Positions 1 to 9,542 of a DNA stretch of 44,836 nt are shown here, piece after piece. This DNA is from Streptococcus suis. Lineage in GTDB: Bacteria; Bacillota; Bacilli; Lactobacillales; Streptococcaceae. Under the pieces are notes generated by a model. That model was not told the origin of the DNA and did not search any database. It saw only the letters and a list, made by a program, of their open reading frames with translations. The position numbers were made by a program, and so were the translations under genes. Where the stretch lies: contig NZ_POPB01000679.1 in NCBI RefSeq assembly GCF_002964045.1, forward strand, positions 1-44,836, in the 5' to 3' direction. Within the stretch, counting starts at the first letter, position 1; each line of letters starts with the position of its first letter.

Positions 1-88
1 AATCGCTAGTTTTTATCAAAAAATAATTTCAAAATAGAAAGGAACTTGTCCCATCCAAAATTCCAGATAACTAGAACTTACTTTGAGA
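1..88. mobile_element. Right end of an IS30-type element (remnant or copy cut by the window edge)
   Basis: The block at 71-88 (CTAGAACTTACTTTGAGA) is the reverse complement of the left end of the IS30-family element at about 43622. A GGAACTTGTCCC block at 41-52 matches the GGGACAAGTT block inside that left end. This suggests that the terminal inverted repeat of a second copy, in the same orientation, enters the window from the left. No transposase codons are visible here, so whether that copy is complete cannot be told. Confidence 0.55.
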
Positions 89-173
89 CGTCTCAGAGCC
101 AGTAACTTTAGTGTACTCTTTTTTTCAACAATTTCAATCCTAAAACTCACTATTATCAACATTTTTAGTCAAA

Positions 174-204
174 AACAGAACTTAGTCTGAGACTAAATTC
201 TGTT
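174..204. repeat. Imperfect palindrome, possible terminator
   Basis: AACAGAA-TTAGTC pairs with GACTAA-TTCTGTT around a TGA loop, with one mismatch. A short T-rich stretch follows on the plus strand. It lies between IS-type ends and may be a terminator or part of IS debris. Confidence 0.4.
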
Positions 205-218
205 GATTTTATGCAGTT

Positions 219-267
219 TTCTCAAAGTAACTTCTGGAAGGACGGGAACTAGAACTTACTTTGAGAA
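219..267. repeat. Closely spaced pair of inverted IS30-type ends
   Basis: TTCTCAAAGTAA at 219-230 and TTACTTTGAGAA at 256-267 are perfect inverted repeats. The right arm extends to CTAGAACTTACTTTGAGAAT (249-268), identical in reverse complement to the left IS end at about 43622. Only 25 bases separate the arms, so this is a collapsed or solo-end relic and not a functional element. The stretch 1-383 holds no gene. Confidence 0.5.
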
Positions 268-318
268 TTTACCCAATATATGGAGCTACCTTTGTTTTTT
301 GAAATCCCACTAATTCAA

Positions 319-348
319 TTGGCTAAAACCTATAAAATTTGATACAAT
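319..348 (+). promoter_or_regulatory. Putative promoter of the glycerophosphodiesterase gene
   Basis: TTGGCT at 319-324 and TACAAT at 343-348 are 18 bases apart. The ATG at 384 lies about 30 bases downstream of the predicted start site. Confidence 0.5.
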
Positions 349-383
349 TGTTAAGAATGTTTTTTTAGAAAGTAATTGTTCTT

Positions 384-1547
384 ATGCCAACAAATCACTC
401 AAAAAGTCATCAAAGACGTCCCAAAAATAGAATACGTCGTCCTAGGTGGCAAAAATGTGTCCTTAGCATTCTTATCCCCTTACTAAGTCTGGGAACTTGG
501 TACGGATTAAGTTTAGCCAATAGCTTTTCACAATCCCTACTCTCAGATCTATTTCCCAATCATGTACAGACAATTTATATTCTATTTTTTGCTCTTCTAT
601 ATAGCAACCTAGTCCTTGCCATTACCCTTCCTTTATGGGTCTGGTGGAAAATAGTATTTAACGAAAGATTCACTTGGTGGAACCCCTCCTCACTTCTTGT
701 CATTTTTCTTCCAGCCTTACCTGTTTTTTTATTCGCCCAGTATGAAGCAAGATTTCATCTACCTCAGTCTCCTCTTGTCATTTCTCATCGTGCTCTAAAT
801 GATCATCAAGCCATCGAAAATACGGTTGAGGCTGTCCAAATAGCTAGCCAAAGCAAGCCAGATTATATCGAAATCGACCTTTGGGAGACCGCTGACTTTG
901 AGTTTATTGCATTTCATGATCCAAGTTTGATCAACTGGGCGGGTATTGATTATCGTCCCCATGATCTGACTTTGGCAAGTCTAACAGAAACGACAATAAC
1001 AGATGCAGCTGGACATACAGCCAAAATCGCAAGTTTTGACCAGATTCTAGCTGAAGCATCCGCTCAAAATCAGAAACTCTTAATTGACTTTAAAACTTCA
1101 GAACAGGATAGTCCTCAGATGGTGGATAATTTCATGAAAAAATATCAGCAAATCTTTGAGAAAGATGGACACCAACTCCAGTCTGGCAGCTATGATTTCA
1201 TGAAAACTGCCCTCTCCTACTCCCCAGCATTCGAAACATACTTGTTAATGAATACTCCTCCGGAAAATGAATTGCCTAATCTAACGGGATATAGTGTTCC
1301 ATTGGACCAACTAACCGACGAATTACTTAACTATATTCGTGAATCAGGAAAATCACTTTATGTATGGACAGTCAATACTGACGAAGGTGTTCAACAAGCA
1401 GACTCAATCGGAGTAGATGGTATCATCACTGACTATCCAAGTCGTACCCAAACAATTCTATCCAGCTTATCACAAGCTAGCAAATACAATCAATTGTACC
1501 AAGAACAATTACAATTCTTTAGAATTTTCCCAGTTCACAATCAATGA
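384..1547 (+). CDS. Membrane-anchored glycerophosphodiester phosphodiesterase family protein
   Basis: This 387-residue protein probably hydrolyses glycerophosphodiesters to glycerol-3-phosphate and an alcohol, or acts on related polyol-phosphate polymers. A basic N-terminus is followed by three hydrophobic segments (about residues 25-45, 62-90 and 101-120), then a GDPD domain from about residue 131. The family core is visible: H135-R136, E145-N146-T147, E163 and D165, and H178-D179 in AFHDPS. The usual HRG motif reads HRA here. The C-terminal ITDYPS motif (about residues 346-351) matches the end of the GDPD barrel. Catalysis is predicted outside the membrane. The gene stands alone between IS-type debris and a bidirectional terminator. 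The SD is weak (AGAAAG), but no better start is present. Substrate is not deducible. Confidence 0.82.
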   Translation: MPTNHSKSHQRRPKNRIRRPRWQKCVLSILIPLLSLGTWYGLSLANSFSQSLLSDLFPNHVQTIYILFFALLYSNLVLAITLPLWVWWKIVFNERFTWWNPSSLLVIFLPALPVFLFAQYEARFHLPQSPLVISHRALNDHQAIENTVEAVQIASQSKPDYIEIDLWETADFEFIAFHDPSLINWAGIDYRPHDLTLASLTETTITDAAGHTAKIASFDQILAEASAQNQKLLIDFKTSEQDSPQMVDNFMKKYQQIFEKDGHQLQSGSYDFMKTALSYSPAFETYLLMNTPPENELPNLTGYSVPLDQLTDELLNYIRESGKSLYVWTVNTDEGVQQADSIGVDGIITDYPSRTQTILSSLSQASKYNQLYQEQLQFFRIFPVHNQ

Positions 1548-1639
1548 TTCCATTTATGATAGAATGTCATTTGTCCTATTTCCTTACTTAACCGTACATT
1601 CTCATCTCAATTTAATTCGTCTGAAATTGATTTTCATAG

Positions 1640-1678
1640 AATAGAAAAACCGCCAGCAAAACTGGTGGTTTTTCTATT
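1640..1678. terminator. Strong bidirectional terminator
   Basis: A 17-bp stem AATAGAAAAACCGCCAG / CTGGTGGTTTTTCTATT (one G-U) with a CAAAA loop has A and T runs on both sides. It ends the GDPD gene and could back up the fusA terminator. Confidence 0.85.
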
Positions 1679-1708
1679 CTATTGTAAAATTGTTATCTCG
1701 TAAACACG

Positions 1709-1739
1709 AAAAAGCCCACTCTTTCGAGCAGGCATGGGC
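1709..1739 (-). terminator. Terminator of the str operon
   Basis: Read on the minus strand, GCCCA pairs with TGGGC, with an inner CTC-GAAA-GAG hairpin, followed by TTTTT. It begins about seven bases after the fusA stop. Confidence 0.75.
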
Positions 1740-1745
1740 AATTAA

Positions 1746-3827
1746 TTATGCGTTGCCGCCGTTTTTCTTAATGATTTCATCTTGTACAGATTTTGGTACA
1801 TCTTCGTAGTGGTCAAATACCATCATGAAAGTACCGCGACCTTGTGTTGCTGAACGAAGAACAGTTGCGTAACCGAACATTTCAGCAAGTGGCACATAAG
1901 CACGAACGATTTGTGTGTTACCACGAGCTTCCATACCATCAACGCGACCACGACGTGCAGTAACATGACCCATAACGTCACCAAGGTTATCTTCTGGTGC
2001 AGTGATTGTTACAAGCATCATTGGCTCAAGGATAGTTGGTTGAGCTGATTTAGCTGCTTCTTTAAGGGCAAGAGATGCTGCCACTTTGAAGGCTGTTTCA
2101 GATGAGTCGACATCGTGGTATGAACCATCGTAAAGCTTAGCTTTAACGTCAACGATTGGGTAACCAGCAAGAACACCGTTAGCCATAGATTCTACGAGAC
2201 CTTTTTCAACCGCTGGGATGAATTCACGTGGAACCACACCACCGACGATAGCGTTCTCGAACTCGAAACCTTTACCTTCTTCGTTTGGTGTGAATTCGAT
2301 CCAAACGTCACCGAATTGACCTTTACCACCAGACTGGCGTTTGAAGAAACCACGAGCTTGTGTAGAAGCGCGGAATGTTTCACGGTATGATACTTGAGGA
2401 GCACCTACGTTTGCTTCAACCTTGAATTCACGACGCATACGGTCAACAAGGACATCCAAGTGCAACTCACCCATACCAGAGATAACTGTTTCACCAGTTT
2501 CAACGTTTGTTTCAACGCGGAATGTTGGATCTTCTTCAGCCAATTTAGAAAGGGCAATACCCATCTTGTCTTGGTCAGCTTTAGACTTAGGCTCAACCAT
2601 CAATTGGATAACTGGTTCTGGAACGTGGATTGACTCAAGGATGATTTTTGCTTTTTCATCTGTCAATGAGTCACCAGTTGTAGTATCTTTCAAACCAACC
2701 GCAGCGGCGATGTCACCAGCGTAAACAGTTTCAATTTCTTGACGGCTGTTTGCGTGCATTTGAAGGATACGTCCGATACGCTCACGTTTACCTTTAGAAG
2801 TGTTCAATACGTATGAACCGCTGTTAAGGACACCTGAGTAAACACGGAAGAATGTCAAACGACCTACGAATGGGTCAGTCATGATCTTGAAGGCAAGAGC
2901 TGCAAATGGCTCTTCATCTGATGCATGACGCTCTTCTTCAGCATCTGTATCTGGGTTAACACCTTTAATAGCAGGGATGTCAAGTGGGCTTGGAAGGTAG
3001 TCGATAACTGCATCAAGCATCAACTGAACACCTTTGTTTTTGAAGGCTGAACCACACAATACTGGGAAGAATTCAACGTTGATAGTTGCTTTACGGATAG
3101 CAGCTTTCAATTCGTCATTTGTGATTTCTTCACCTTCAAGATATTTCATCATCAATTCTTCATCAGTTTCAGCAACTGCTTCAACCAATTTTTCACGGTA
3201 TTCTTGAGCTTGCTCAAGGTATTCAGCTGGAATATCTTCTTCAAGAATATCTGTACCAAGGTCGTTAGTATAGATTTCAGCTTTCATCTTGATCAAGTCG
3301 ATGATACCACGGAACTCATCTTCAGAACCGATTGGCAATTGGATTGGGTGAGCATTTGCTTGAAGACGCTCATGAAGTGTGCTTACTGAGTAAAGGAAGT
3401 CAGCACCGATTTTATCCATTTTGTTGGCAAATACGATACGTGGAACACCGTATTCAGTTGCTTGACGCCAAACTGTTTCAGTTTGTGGTTCAACACCTGA
3501 TTGTGAGTCAAGAACGGTTACCGCACCATCAAGAACGCGAAGTGAACGTTGTACTTCGATTGTGAAGTCCACGTGTCCTGGTGTGTCGATGATGTTTACA
3601 CGGTGGTTGTTCCATTGAGCTGTTGTCGCAGCAGATGTGATTGTGATACCACGCTCTTGCTCTTGCTCCATCCAGTCCATTTGTGATGCACCTTCGTGAG
3701 TTTCACCGATTTTGTGGATTTTACCAGTGTAGTAAAGAATACGCTCAGTTGTCGTTGTTTTACCCGCGTCAACGTGCGCCATGATACCGATATTACGAGT
3801 TTTTTCTAATGAAAATTCGCGTGCCAT
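1746..3827 (-). CDS. fusA: Elongation factor G
   Basis: EF-G is the ribosome-dependent GTPase that drives tRNA-mRNA translocation and, with RRF, ribosome recycling. The 693-residue length is normal. The G-domain motifs are in order: P-loop AHVDAGKT at residues 17-24, switch RGITI, DTPGH in G3 and NKMD in G4. Domains II-V follow, with the typical [16 protein letters not shown] stretch near the C-terminus reading [13 protein letters not shown]. The ATG at 3827 is preceded by AGGAGAAC. It is the third gene after rpsL and rpsG. It has its own extended -10 promoter (3864-3869), so it can be transcribed independently of the ribosomal protein genes. tuf does not follow, as is usual in streptococci. 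Confidence 0.98.
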   Translation of the reverse strand: MAREFSLEKTRNIGIMAHVDAGKTTTTERILYYTGKIHKIGETHEGASQMDWMEQEQERGITITSAATTAQWNNHRVNIIDTPGHVDFTIEVQRSLRVLDGAVTVLDSQSGVEPQTETVWRQATEYGVPRIVFANKMDKIGADFLYSVSTLHERLQANAHPIQLPIGSEDEFRGIIDLIKMKAEIYTNDLGTDILEEDIPAEYLEQAQEYREKLVEAVAETDEELMMKYLEGEEITNDELKAAIRKATINVEFFPVLCGSAFKNKGVQLMLDAVIDYLPSPLDIPAIKGVNPDTDAEEERHASDEEPFAALAFKIMTDPFVGRLTFFRVYSGVLNSGSYVLNTSKGKRERIGRILQMHANSRQEIETVYAGDIAAAVGLKDTTTGDSLTDEKAKIILESIHVPEPVIQLMVEPKSKADQDKMGIALSKLAEEDPTFRVETNVETGETVISGMGELHLDVLVDRMRREFKVEANVGAPQVSYRETFRASTQARGFFKRQSGGKGQFGDVWIEFTPNEEGKGFEFENAIVGGVVPREFIPAVEKGLVESMANGVLAGYPIVDVKAKLYDGSYHDVDSSETAFKVAASLALKEAAKSAQPTILEPMMLVTITAPEDNLGDVMGHVTARRGRVDGMEARGNTQIVRAYVPLAEMFGYATVLRSATQGRGTFMMVFDHYEDVPKSVQDEIIKKNGGNA

Positions 3828-3863
3828 GAGGTTTGTTCTCCTATAATTTTAGTTTTATACTTT

Positions 3864-3869
3864 ATTATA
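3864..3869 (-). promoter_or_regulatory. Internal fusA promoter (extended -10)
   Basis: On the minus strand TGGTATAAT forms an extended -10 about 40 bases upstream of the fusA ATG. No clear -35 is seen at the right distance; the hairpin at 3884-3910 overlaps that position. Confidence 0.5.
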
Positions 3870-3883
3870 CCATATTTTAAGAA

Positions 3884-3910
3884 AAGCGAGTGGGCAAGTC
3901 CCACCCGCTT
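3884..3910 (-). terminator. Hairpin between rpsG and fusA, possible partial terminator
   Basis: AAGCG-x-GTGGG pairs with CCCAC-x-CGCTT around a 5-base loop and is followed on the minus strand by TTCTT. The short U tract suggests partial termination or mRNA processing, setting different levels for rpsG and fusA. Confidence 0.45.
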
Positions 3911-4038
3911 GATTTCTTACTAATGGTGTGAAGTGGATGAGGCAAGCCTCAATCCGATTTGTGATGATTGAACGAGAAGTTTGTACAATAATCTCAATTG
4001 ATTTATGTAGAACTAACTTAACGTCCTCACATCCTATC

Positions 4039-4509
4039 TTACCAGCGGAAGTGTGCGAATGCGCGGTTTGCTTCTGCCATTTTGTGAGTATCTTCACGTT
4101 TCTTAACAGCTGCACCAGTGTTGTTTGCTGCATCCATGATTTCTTTCGCAAGGCGATCGATCATAGTGTGCTCACCACGGTTACGAGCGATTGTTACCAA
4201 CCAACGAAGACCAAGTGTTGTACGACGCTCTGGACGAACTTCAACTGGGACTTGGTAGTTAGAACCACCGACACGACGTGCACGTACTTCAAGTACAGGC
4301 ATGATGTTTTCCATTGCTGTTTCAAATACTTCAAGTGCATCGTTACCAGTTGCTTCTTTGATTTGATCAAAGGCACCGTAAACGATTGATGCAGCAGTAC
4401 CACGTTTACCGTCCAACATAACACGGTTAATCAAACGAGTTACCAATTTTGAGTTATACAATGGATCTGGCAATACTTCGCGCTTAGGCGCTTGATTTTT
4501 ACGACTCAT
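4039..4509 (-). CDS. rpsG: 30S ribosomal protein S7
   Basis: S7 nucleates assembly of the 30S head by binding the 3' domain of 16S rRNA and contacts mRNA and tRNA at the exit site. The 156-residue length is standard. The sequence shows the S7 signatures [17 protein letters not shown] near residues 31-48, [12 protein letters not shown] near 80-91 and the basic tail [12 protein letters not shown]. The ATG at 4509 has a GGGGGAAA SD. The gene begins 16 bases after rpsL and is co-transcribed with it. A 211-base gap with a hairpin separates it from fusA. Confidence 0.98.
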
Positions 4510-4525
4510 TTATATTTCCCCCTTC

Positions 4526-4939
4526 TTAGCCTTTTGGACGTTTAGTACCGTATTTAGAACGGCCTTGCTTACGATCGTTAACACCTGCAGTATCAAGTGC
4601 ACCACGAACGATATGGTAACGTACCCCTGGAAGGTCTTTTACACGTCCACCACGAAGAAGAACAACGCTGTGCTCTTGCAAGTTGTGACCGATACCTGGG
4701 ATGTAAGCAGTAACCTCGATAAGGTTGCTCAAACGTACACGAGCAAATTTACGAAGGGCTGAGTTAGGTTTTTTAGGTGTCATTGTTCCGACACGAGTTG
4801 CAACACCGCGTTTTTGTGGTGATGAAACGTTTGTTTGAACTTTTTTACGGCTGTTGTAACCAACGTTCAAAGCTGGTGATTTAGATTTTTCTACTTTAGA
4901 CTTACGTGGTTTACGTACCAACTGGTTAATTGTAGGCAT
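4526..4939 (-). CDS. rpsL: 30S ribosomal protein S12
   Basis: S12 sits at the decoding centre and governs tRNA selection accuracy. The 137-residue length is standard for Firmicutes. The streptomycin-region motifs TPKKPNS (K56 corresponds to E. coli K42) and [11 protein letters not shown] (K101) carry the ordinary lysines, so the sequence is of the streptomycin-sensitive type. It is the first gene of the str operon. A consensus promoter lies at 5078-5106, giving a leader of about 130 nt. The ATG at 4939 is preceded by CAGGAGAATGTAG. Confidence 0.98.
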   Translation of the reverse strand: MPTINQLVRKPRKSKVEKSKSPALNVGYNSRKKVQTNVSSPQKRGVATRVGTMTPKKPNSALRKFARVRLSNLIEVTAYIPGIGHNLQEHSVVLLRGGRVKDLPGVRYHIVRGALDTAGVNDRKQGRSKYGTKRPKG

Positions 4940-5077
4940 CTACATTCTCCTGTATATATTTTTTATTTTTGGTGATAAGGCATTGGTGACAACCCCTATC
5001 TGTGTGTACTTTTGCAACAATTGTCAGCACGTCCCTGTACACTCTTGAGAGACCAAAAGTAAAAAGTACCGTCTAAT

Positions 5078-5106
5078 ATAGTACCATATCCCAAACCCAT
5101 TGTCAA
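5078..5106 (-). promoter_or_regulatory. Promoter of the str operon
   Basis: On the minus strand TTGACA (5101-5106) and TACTAT (5078-5083) are exactly 17 bases apart. The 5' leader to rpsL is about 130 nt and shows no hairpin I can assign. Confidence 0.7.
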
Positions 5107-5135
5107 ATAGATATGTTTGAAATTTTCAAGAAAAA

Positions 5136-5155
5136 ACACAGCCAATCAGCTGTGT
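5136..5155 (-). terminator. Terminator of groES-groEL
   Basis: On the minus strand ACACAGC-loop-GCTGTGT is followed by TTTTTC, starting about 15 bases after the groEL stop. Confidence 0.85.
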
Positions 5156-5169
5156 CATTTTGCTATTTC

Positions 5170-7085
<1,916 letters not shown>

Positions 7086-7105
7086 TCTATTACCTCCTGG
7101 TCTTT

Positions 7106-7132
7106 TTAGCACTCTCTACATGCGAGTGCTAA
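7106..7132 (-). promoter_or_regulatory. CIRCE operator for HrcA
   Basis: TTAGCACTC-N9-GAGTGCTAA is a perfect match to the CIRCE consensus. It lies between the groE promoter and the groES SD, so it would act at both DNA and leader-RNA level. Confidence 0.97.
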
Positions 7133-7144
7133 CTCACATTTCCT

Positions 7145-7172
7145 ATTGTATCACTTGGTCAAAAATAGTCAA
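7145..7172 (-). promoter_or_regulatory. groE promoter
   Basis: On the minus strand TTGACT (7167-7172) and TACAAT (7145-7150) are separated by 16 bases. The -35 is covered by a CtsR box and the start region runs into CIRCE. Confidence 0.8.
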
Positions 7173-7173
7173 G
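7157..7173 (+). promoter_or_regulatory. CtsR operator overlapping the groE -35
   Basis: GGTCAAA-AAT-AGTCAAG matches the CtsR heptad direct repeat (RGTCAAA NAN RGTCAAA) with one mismatch in the last base. Dual CtsR and HrcA control of groE is established in several streptococci. Confidence 0.85.
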
Positions 7174-7251
7174 AAAATTCTATTCCTTTTTCGTGAAAAT
7201 CCTTCTTAAGTATGAGACAGAATTTACCTATTCATTGTTGGTAAACTATGT

Positions 7252-7257
7252 TATACT
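7252..7257 (+). promoter_or_regulatory. Putative -10 for the small membrane protein gene
   Basis: TATACT lies 26 bases before the ATG. A candidate -35 TTCATT (7231-7236) is only 15 bases upstream, so the promoter is weakly supported. Confidence 0.35.
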
Positions 7258-7282
7258 ATTTTTAACAAGTTAGGGGGGATTC

Positions 7283-7528
7283 ATGAAATTTTTTAGAGAT
7301 TTAAAAACAGATTACCTTGAGAGTCGATTTTCTGCCCACGAAAGTTTTGCCGAATGGTTTTTAAAACGTAAATTAGGCTTTTGGGGGAAGATGATATTCG
7401 CCTATCTGCTCTGGCTAGTCTGGATATTTTTCTTTAGCCACCCTCACTACATCATCTTTTTCTTTTATGGTGTTATCCTATTGTCACTGATTGTTATGCT
7501 AGTAGAATGGTGGAGATATAGAAAATGA
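7283..7528 (+). CDS. Small two-helix membrane protein, function unknown
   Basis: This 81-residue protein begins with a charged amphipathic segment (about residues 1-32, ESRFSAHESFAEWFLKRK). Two hydrophobic segments follow (about 35-51 and 54-72), and it ends in a basic tail EWWRYRK. I do not recognise the family. The ATG at 7283 has a strong SD (TTAGGGGGGA), and the gene has its own terminator, so it is probably a real single-gene unit. It diverges from groES, and its promoter region abuts the CtsR-box region, but nothing shows that it responds to heat. Confidence 0.7.
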   Translation: MKFFRDLKTDYLESRFSAHESFAEWFLKRKLGFWGKMIFAYLLWLVWIFFFSHPHYIIFFFYGVILLSLIVMLVEWWRYRK

Positions 7529-7534
7529 ACAGCA

Positions 7535-7562
7535 AAAAACACCAACTTTCGTCGGTGTTTTT
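7535..7562 (+). terminator. Terminator after the small membrane protein gene
   Basis: AAAAACACC pairs with GGTGTTTTT around a 10-base apical part that can partly pair as well. The T run is part of the stem. Confidence 0.75.
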
Positions 7563-7622
7563 AAGGAGATATGAAAAATATTTAGGATTGACTATAGTAT
7601 AGCCTACTTTTCAACATTCTCC

Positions 7623-7640
7623 ATCGGTCTTGGGACCGAT
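7623..7640. repeat. Small perfect hairpin at the ssbB 3' end
   Basis: ATCGGTC-TTGG-GACCGAT is a perfect 7-bp stem one base beyond the ssbB stop. No U run follows on the minus strand, so it may protect the 3' end and not terminate alone. Confidence 0.45.
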
Positions 7641-7641
7641 A

Positions 7642-8037
7642 TTAAAACGGTAATTCCTCCTCTTCCAGAACCAAGTCAGCTAGGTCATCGCCAGTATTAT
7701 TTTCTCGCATGGCACGTTGGGCGCGGCTTTCTAGTAATTGGAAAGATTGACCTAGAATCTCTGTCACATAGTGATTGCTGCCATCTTTTTCGTATTTACG
7801 GGTTCGCAATTCACCATCAACAGAAATCAGACTGCCCTTGCTGCCATAGGAAACAAGTGTTTCCGCCAGTTTACCCCAGAAAATAACATTGAGAAAATCC
7901 GCTTCACGTTCGCCATTTTCTGTCTTAAATCGTCTATTAACCGCAATGGTTACACGAGTCAAATTTTTACCGTTAGGGGTTTGAGTGAGTTCAGGTTGGG
8001 CCGTCAAACGACCAATTAAAATTGTTTTATTATACAT
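7642..8037 (-). CDS. ssbB: Competence-induced single-stranded DNA-binding protein SsbB
   Basis: This 131-residue OB-fold protein protects incoming single-stranded DNA during transformation. The short length (housekeeping SsbA is longer, with a Gly/Gln-rich linker), the N-terminus MYNKTILIGRLTAQPEL and the acidic tip EEELPF fit SsbB. The decisive context is a perfect ComX cin-box, TACGAATA, at 8058-8065, which forms the -10 of its promoter. The leader is very short and consists of little more than the SD AGGAGGATGTAAT. It diverges from a DUF2785 gene. No rpsF or rpsR flanks it, which argues against the housekeeping ssb. Confidence 0.93.
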   Translation of the reverse strand: MYNKTILIGRLTAQPELTQTPNGKNLTRVTIAVNRRFKTENGEREADFLNVIFWGKLAETLVSYGSKGSLISVDGELRTRKYEKDGSNHYVTEILGQSFQLLESRAQRAMRENNTGDDLADLVLEEEELPF

Positions 8038-8057
8038 ATTACATCCTCCTACTTATC

Positions 8058-8065
8058 TATTCGTA
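8058..8065 (-). promoter_or_regulatory. ComX (SigX) cin-box of ssbB
   Basis: TACGAATA on the minus strand matches the streptococcal cin-box consensus exactly, 21 bases upstream of the ssbB ATG. Confidence 0.93.
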
Positions 8066-8091
8066 GAAAGTTCATAAAAAGAAAGAAAATC

Positions 8092-8868
8092 ATGAAAGAA
8101 TTAATAGAAAAATTGCAAACCTCTAAACCATATACCGATGATGAACTGGCTTGGTTGCTGGAAAACATCGGTCATTATGTTCCTGCTATACGCGACGAAC
8201 TGGTCTATGCTAGTTTTTGCCACATCTTTTTTGAGGGCTTGGTCACAAGGGAGCAAGCACAGTCGCTGCTACAATTCTCTCAAGAAACCAATCCTCTTTC
8301 CCTAGAAAGTTCCACACTAAAGCGAAGTTTTACTTGCTTACTTTACTGTCTGTTGCTGTCTGTCGATAATGAGCCAGAGTCTATTTATCATGCATTTTTA
8401 AGCACTAACGACCGTGACCTACTCTTCCAGCAGGCCTTGGATTATTTGGCGATTGAAAATGACTGGTCTTGCTACGATGAAAAACTCGGTTGGATCCATA
8501 CCGTTGCCCACGGAGCAGATTTTCTTCTGGCCGCAAGCTGTCATGATCAATTTCCCGCTGAAAAAAGCAAAGAAGTCTGGCAAACTACTGTCACTTGTCT
8601 GACCAGACAAAGTAAAGTTTTCTCAGCTGGCGAGGAAATCCGTCTGGCACAAATTCCTGTATATTTACTACTGAATGAAAAAGTAACCAGCCAAGAGCTG
8701 ACAGAATGGATGAACGAACTAGACTTTCCCAACCAAGAACCTCTGGACTACTTCCGGTGGCTCAACCTCCAGCATTTCCTATCCAGTCTCTACTTCCAAC
8801 TCAATTCACATCAGGTTTTGACAGAGGAACTCCGACAAGCTATTGAAGGAAAAATTGAAACAGCATAA
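8092..8868 (+). CDS. DUF2785 domain-containing protein
   Basis: This 258-residue, probably cytosolic, mostly alpha-helical protein has no signal peptide or membrane segment. The central stretch DEKLGWIHTVAHGADFLLAASCH (about residues 124-146) fits the DUF2785 family signature. The function of the family is not known to me. The ATG at 8092 has only a weak GAAAG SD. The gene diverges from ssbB, and their starts are 54 bases apart, but the cin-box is oriented towards ssbB. It converges on ytpR with a shared terminator. Confidence 0.75.
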   Translation: MKELIEKLQTSKPYTDDELAWLLENIGHYVPAIRDELVYASFCHIFFEGLVTREQAQSLLQFSQETNPLSLESSTLKRSFTCLLYCLLLSVDNEPESIYHAFLSTNDRDLLFQQALDYLAIENDWSCYDEKLGWIHTVAHGADFLLAASCHDQFPAEKSKEVWQTTVTCLTRQSKVFSAGEEIRLAQIPVYLLLNEKVTSQELTEWMNELDFPNQEPLDYFRWLNLQHFLSSLYFQLNSHQVLTEELRQAIEGKIETA

Positions 8869-8870
8869 AA

Positions 8871-8896
8871 GAATTGGCCATCTGACCAATTCTTCT
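8871..8896. terminator. Shared terminator between DUF2785 gene and ytpR
   Basis: AAGAATTGG pairs perfectly with CCAATTCTT around an 8-base loop, with a CTTTTTT tract on the plus side and TTTTA on the minus side. Confidence 0.85.
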
Positions 8897-8901
8897 TTTT
8901 T

Positions 8902-9525
8902 CTATCCCTTCCAGTGTTTAGCTGGATCAAAAGCTTCTCCGACCACTGCGGAGTCGTCCAATTCGATAATGCCACGCACTTGTGGTGCGTTTGGCAGAGC
9001 CAATTCACGCGGACTGCACATCATACCAAAGCTATCTTCACCACGCAACTTCCCTGGGAAAATCAGGCTACCGCTCGGCATCATTGCCCCCGGAAGAGCC
9101 ACAATGGTTTTCAATCCTTGGGCAGCATTTGGGGCACCGGCTACGATTTGCACTGTTTTGTCACCAACATTGACCTGACAAATATTGAGGTGGTCGCTGT
9201 CGGGATGAGGAACCAATTCCACAATCTGACCGACTACGAACTTTGGAGCATTATCGTTAACCAAGCTTTCAGTAAAACCTTCCTTAGCCAATTCAGCATT
9301 CAAGGTCGCAACTTGTTCATCTGTTAAGAAAACTTGACCATTTCCAGCAATCTCAACCAAACTTGATGCTTCAAAGATATTCCAGGCTACTGTTTTTCCT
9401 GTTTCCTCTAGGAAAACACGCGCCACTTGACCCTTGCGTTCAAACTGAACAGGCTGACCCTTGTCTTCAGCCACAATCACCATAAGAACATCGCCGACGT
9501 GTTCCTTATTATATGTAAAAATCAT
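8902..9525 (-). CDS. ytpR: YtpR family tRNA-binding protein
   Basis: This 207-residue protein combines an N-terminal domain of the DUF4479 type (about residues 1-90) with a C-terminal EMAP-like OB-fold tRNA-binding domain (about 95-200). It is related to the N-terminal module of the PheRS beta chain. Motifs of the OB fold include FVVGQIVELVPHPDSDHLNICQV, IVAGAPNAAQG and the RGEDSFGMMCSPREL segment. It probably binds tRNA without aminoacylating it; its physiological role is unsettled. It is the last gene of an operon with DUF1002, thioredoxin and DUF4651 genes, 17 bases after the DUF1002 gene, with an SD of AGGAGAAATGAAAAG. Confidence 0.88.
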   Translation of the reverse strand: MIFTYNKEHVGDVLMVIVAEDKGQPVQFERKGQVARVFLEETGKTVAWNIFEASSLVEIAGNGQVFLTDEQVATLNAELAKEGFTESLVNDNAPKFVVGQIVELVPHPDSDHLNICQVNVGDKTVQIVAGAPNAAQGLKTIVALPGAMMPSGSLIFPGKLRGEDSFGMMCSPRELALPNAPQVRGIIELDDSAVVGEAFDPAKHWKG

Positions 9526-9542
9526 TTCTTTTCATTTCTCCT

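Noticed and set aside
2394..3565. Several plus-strand open frames opposite fusA (and likewise opposite groEL, rpoB and rpoC)
   Set aside because: They are mirror frames of highly expressed, codon-biased genes, without SDs or recognisable protein families.
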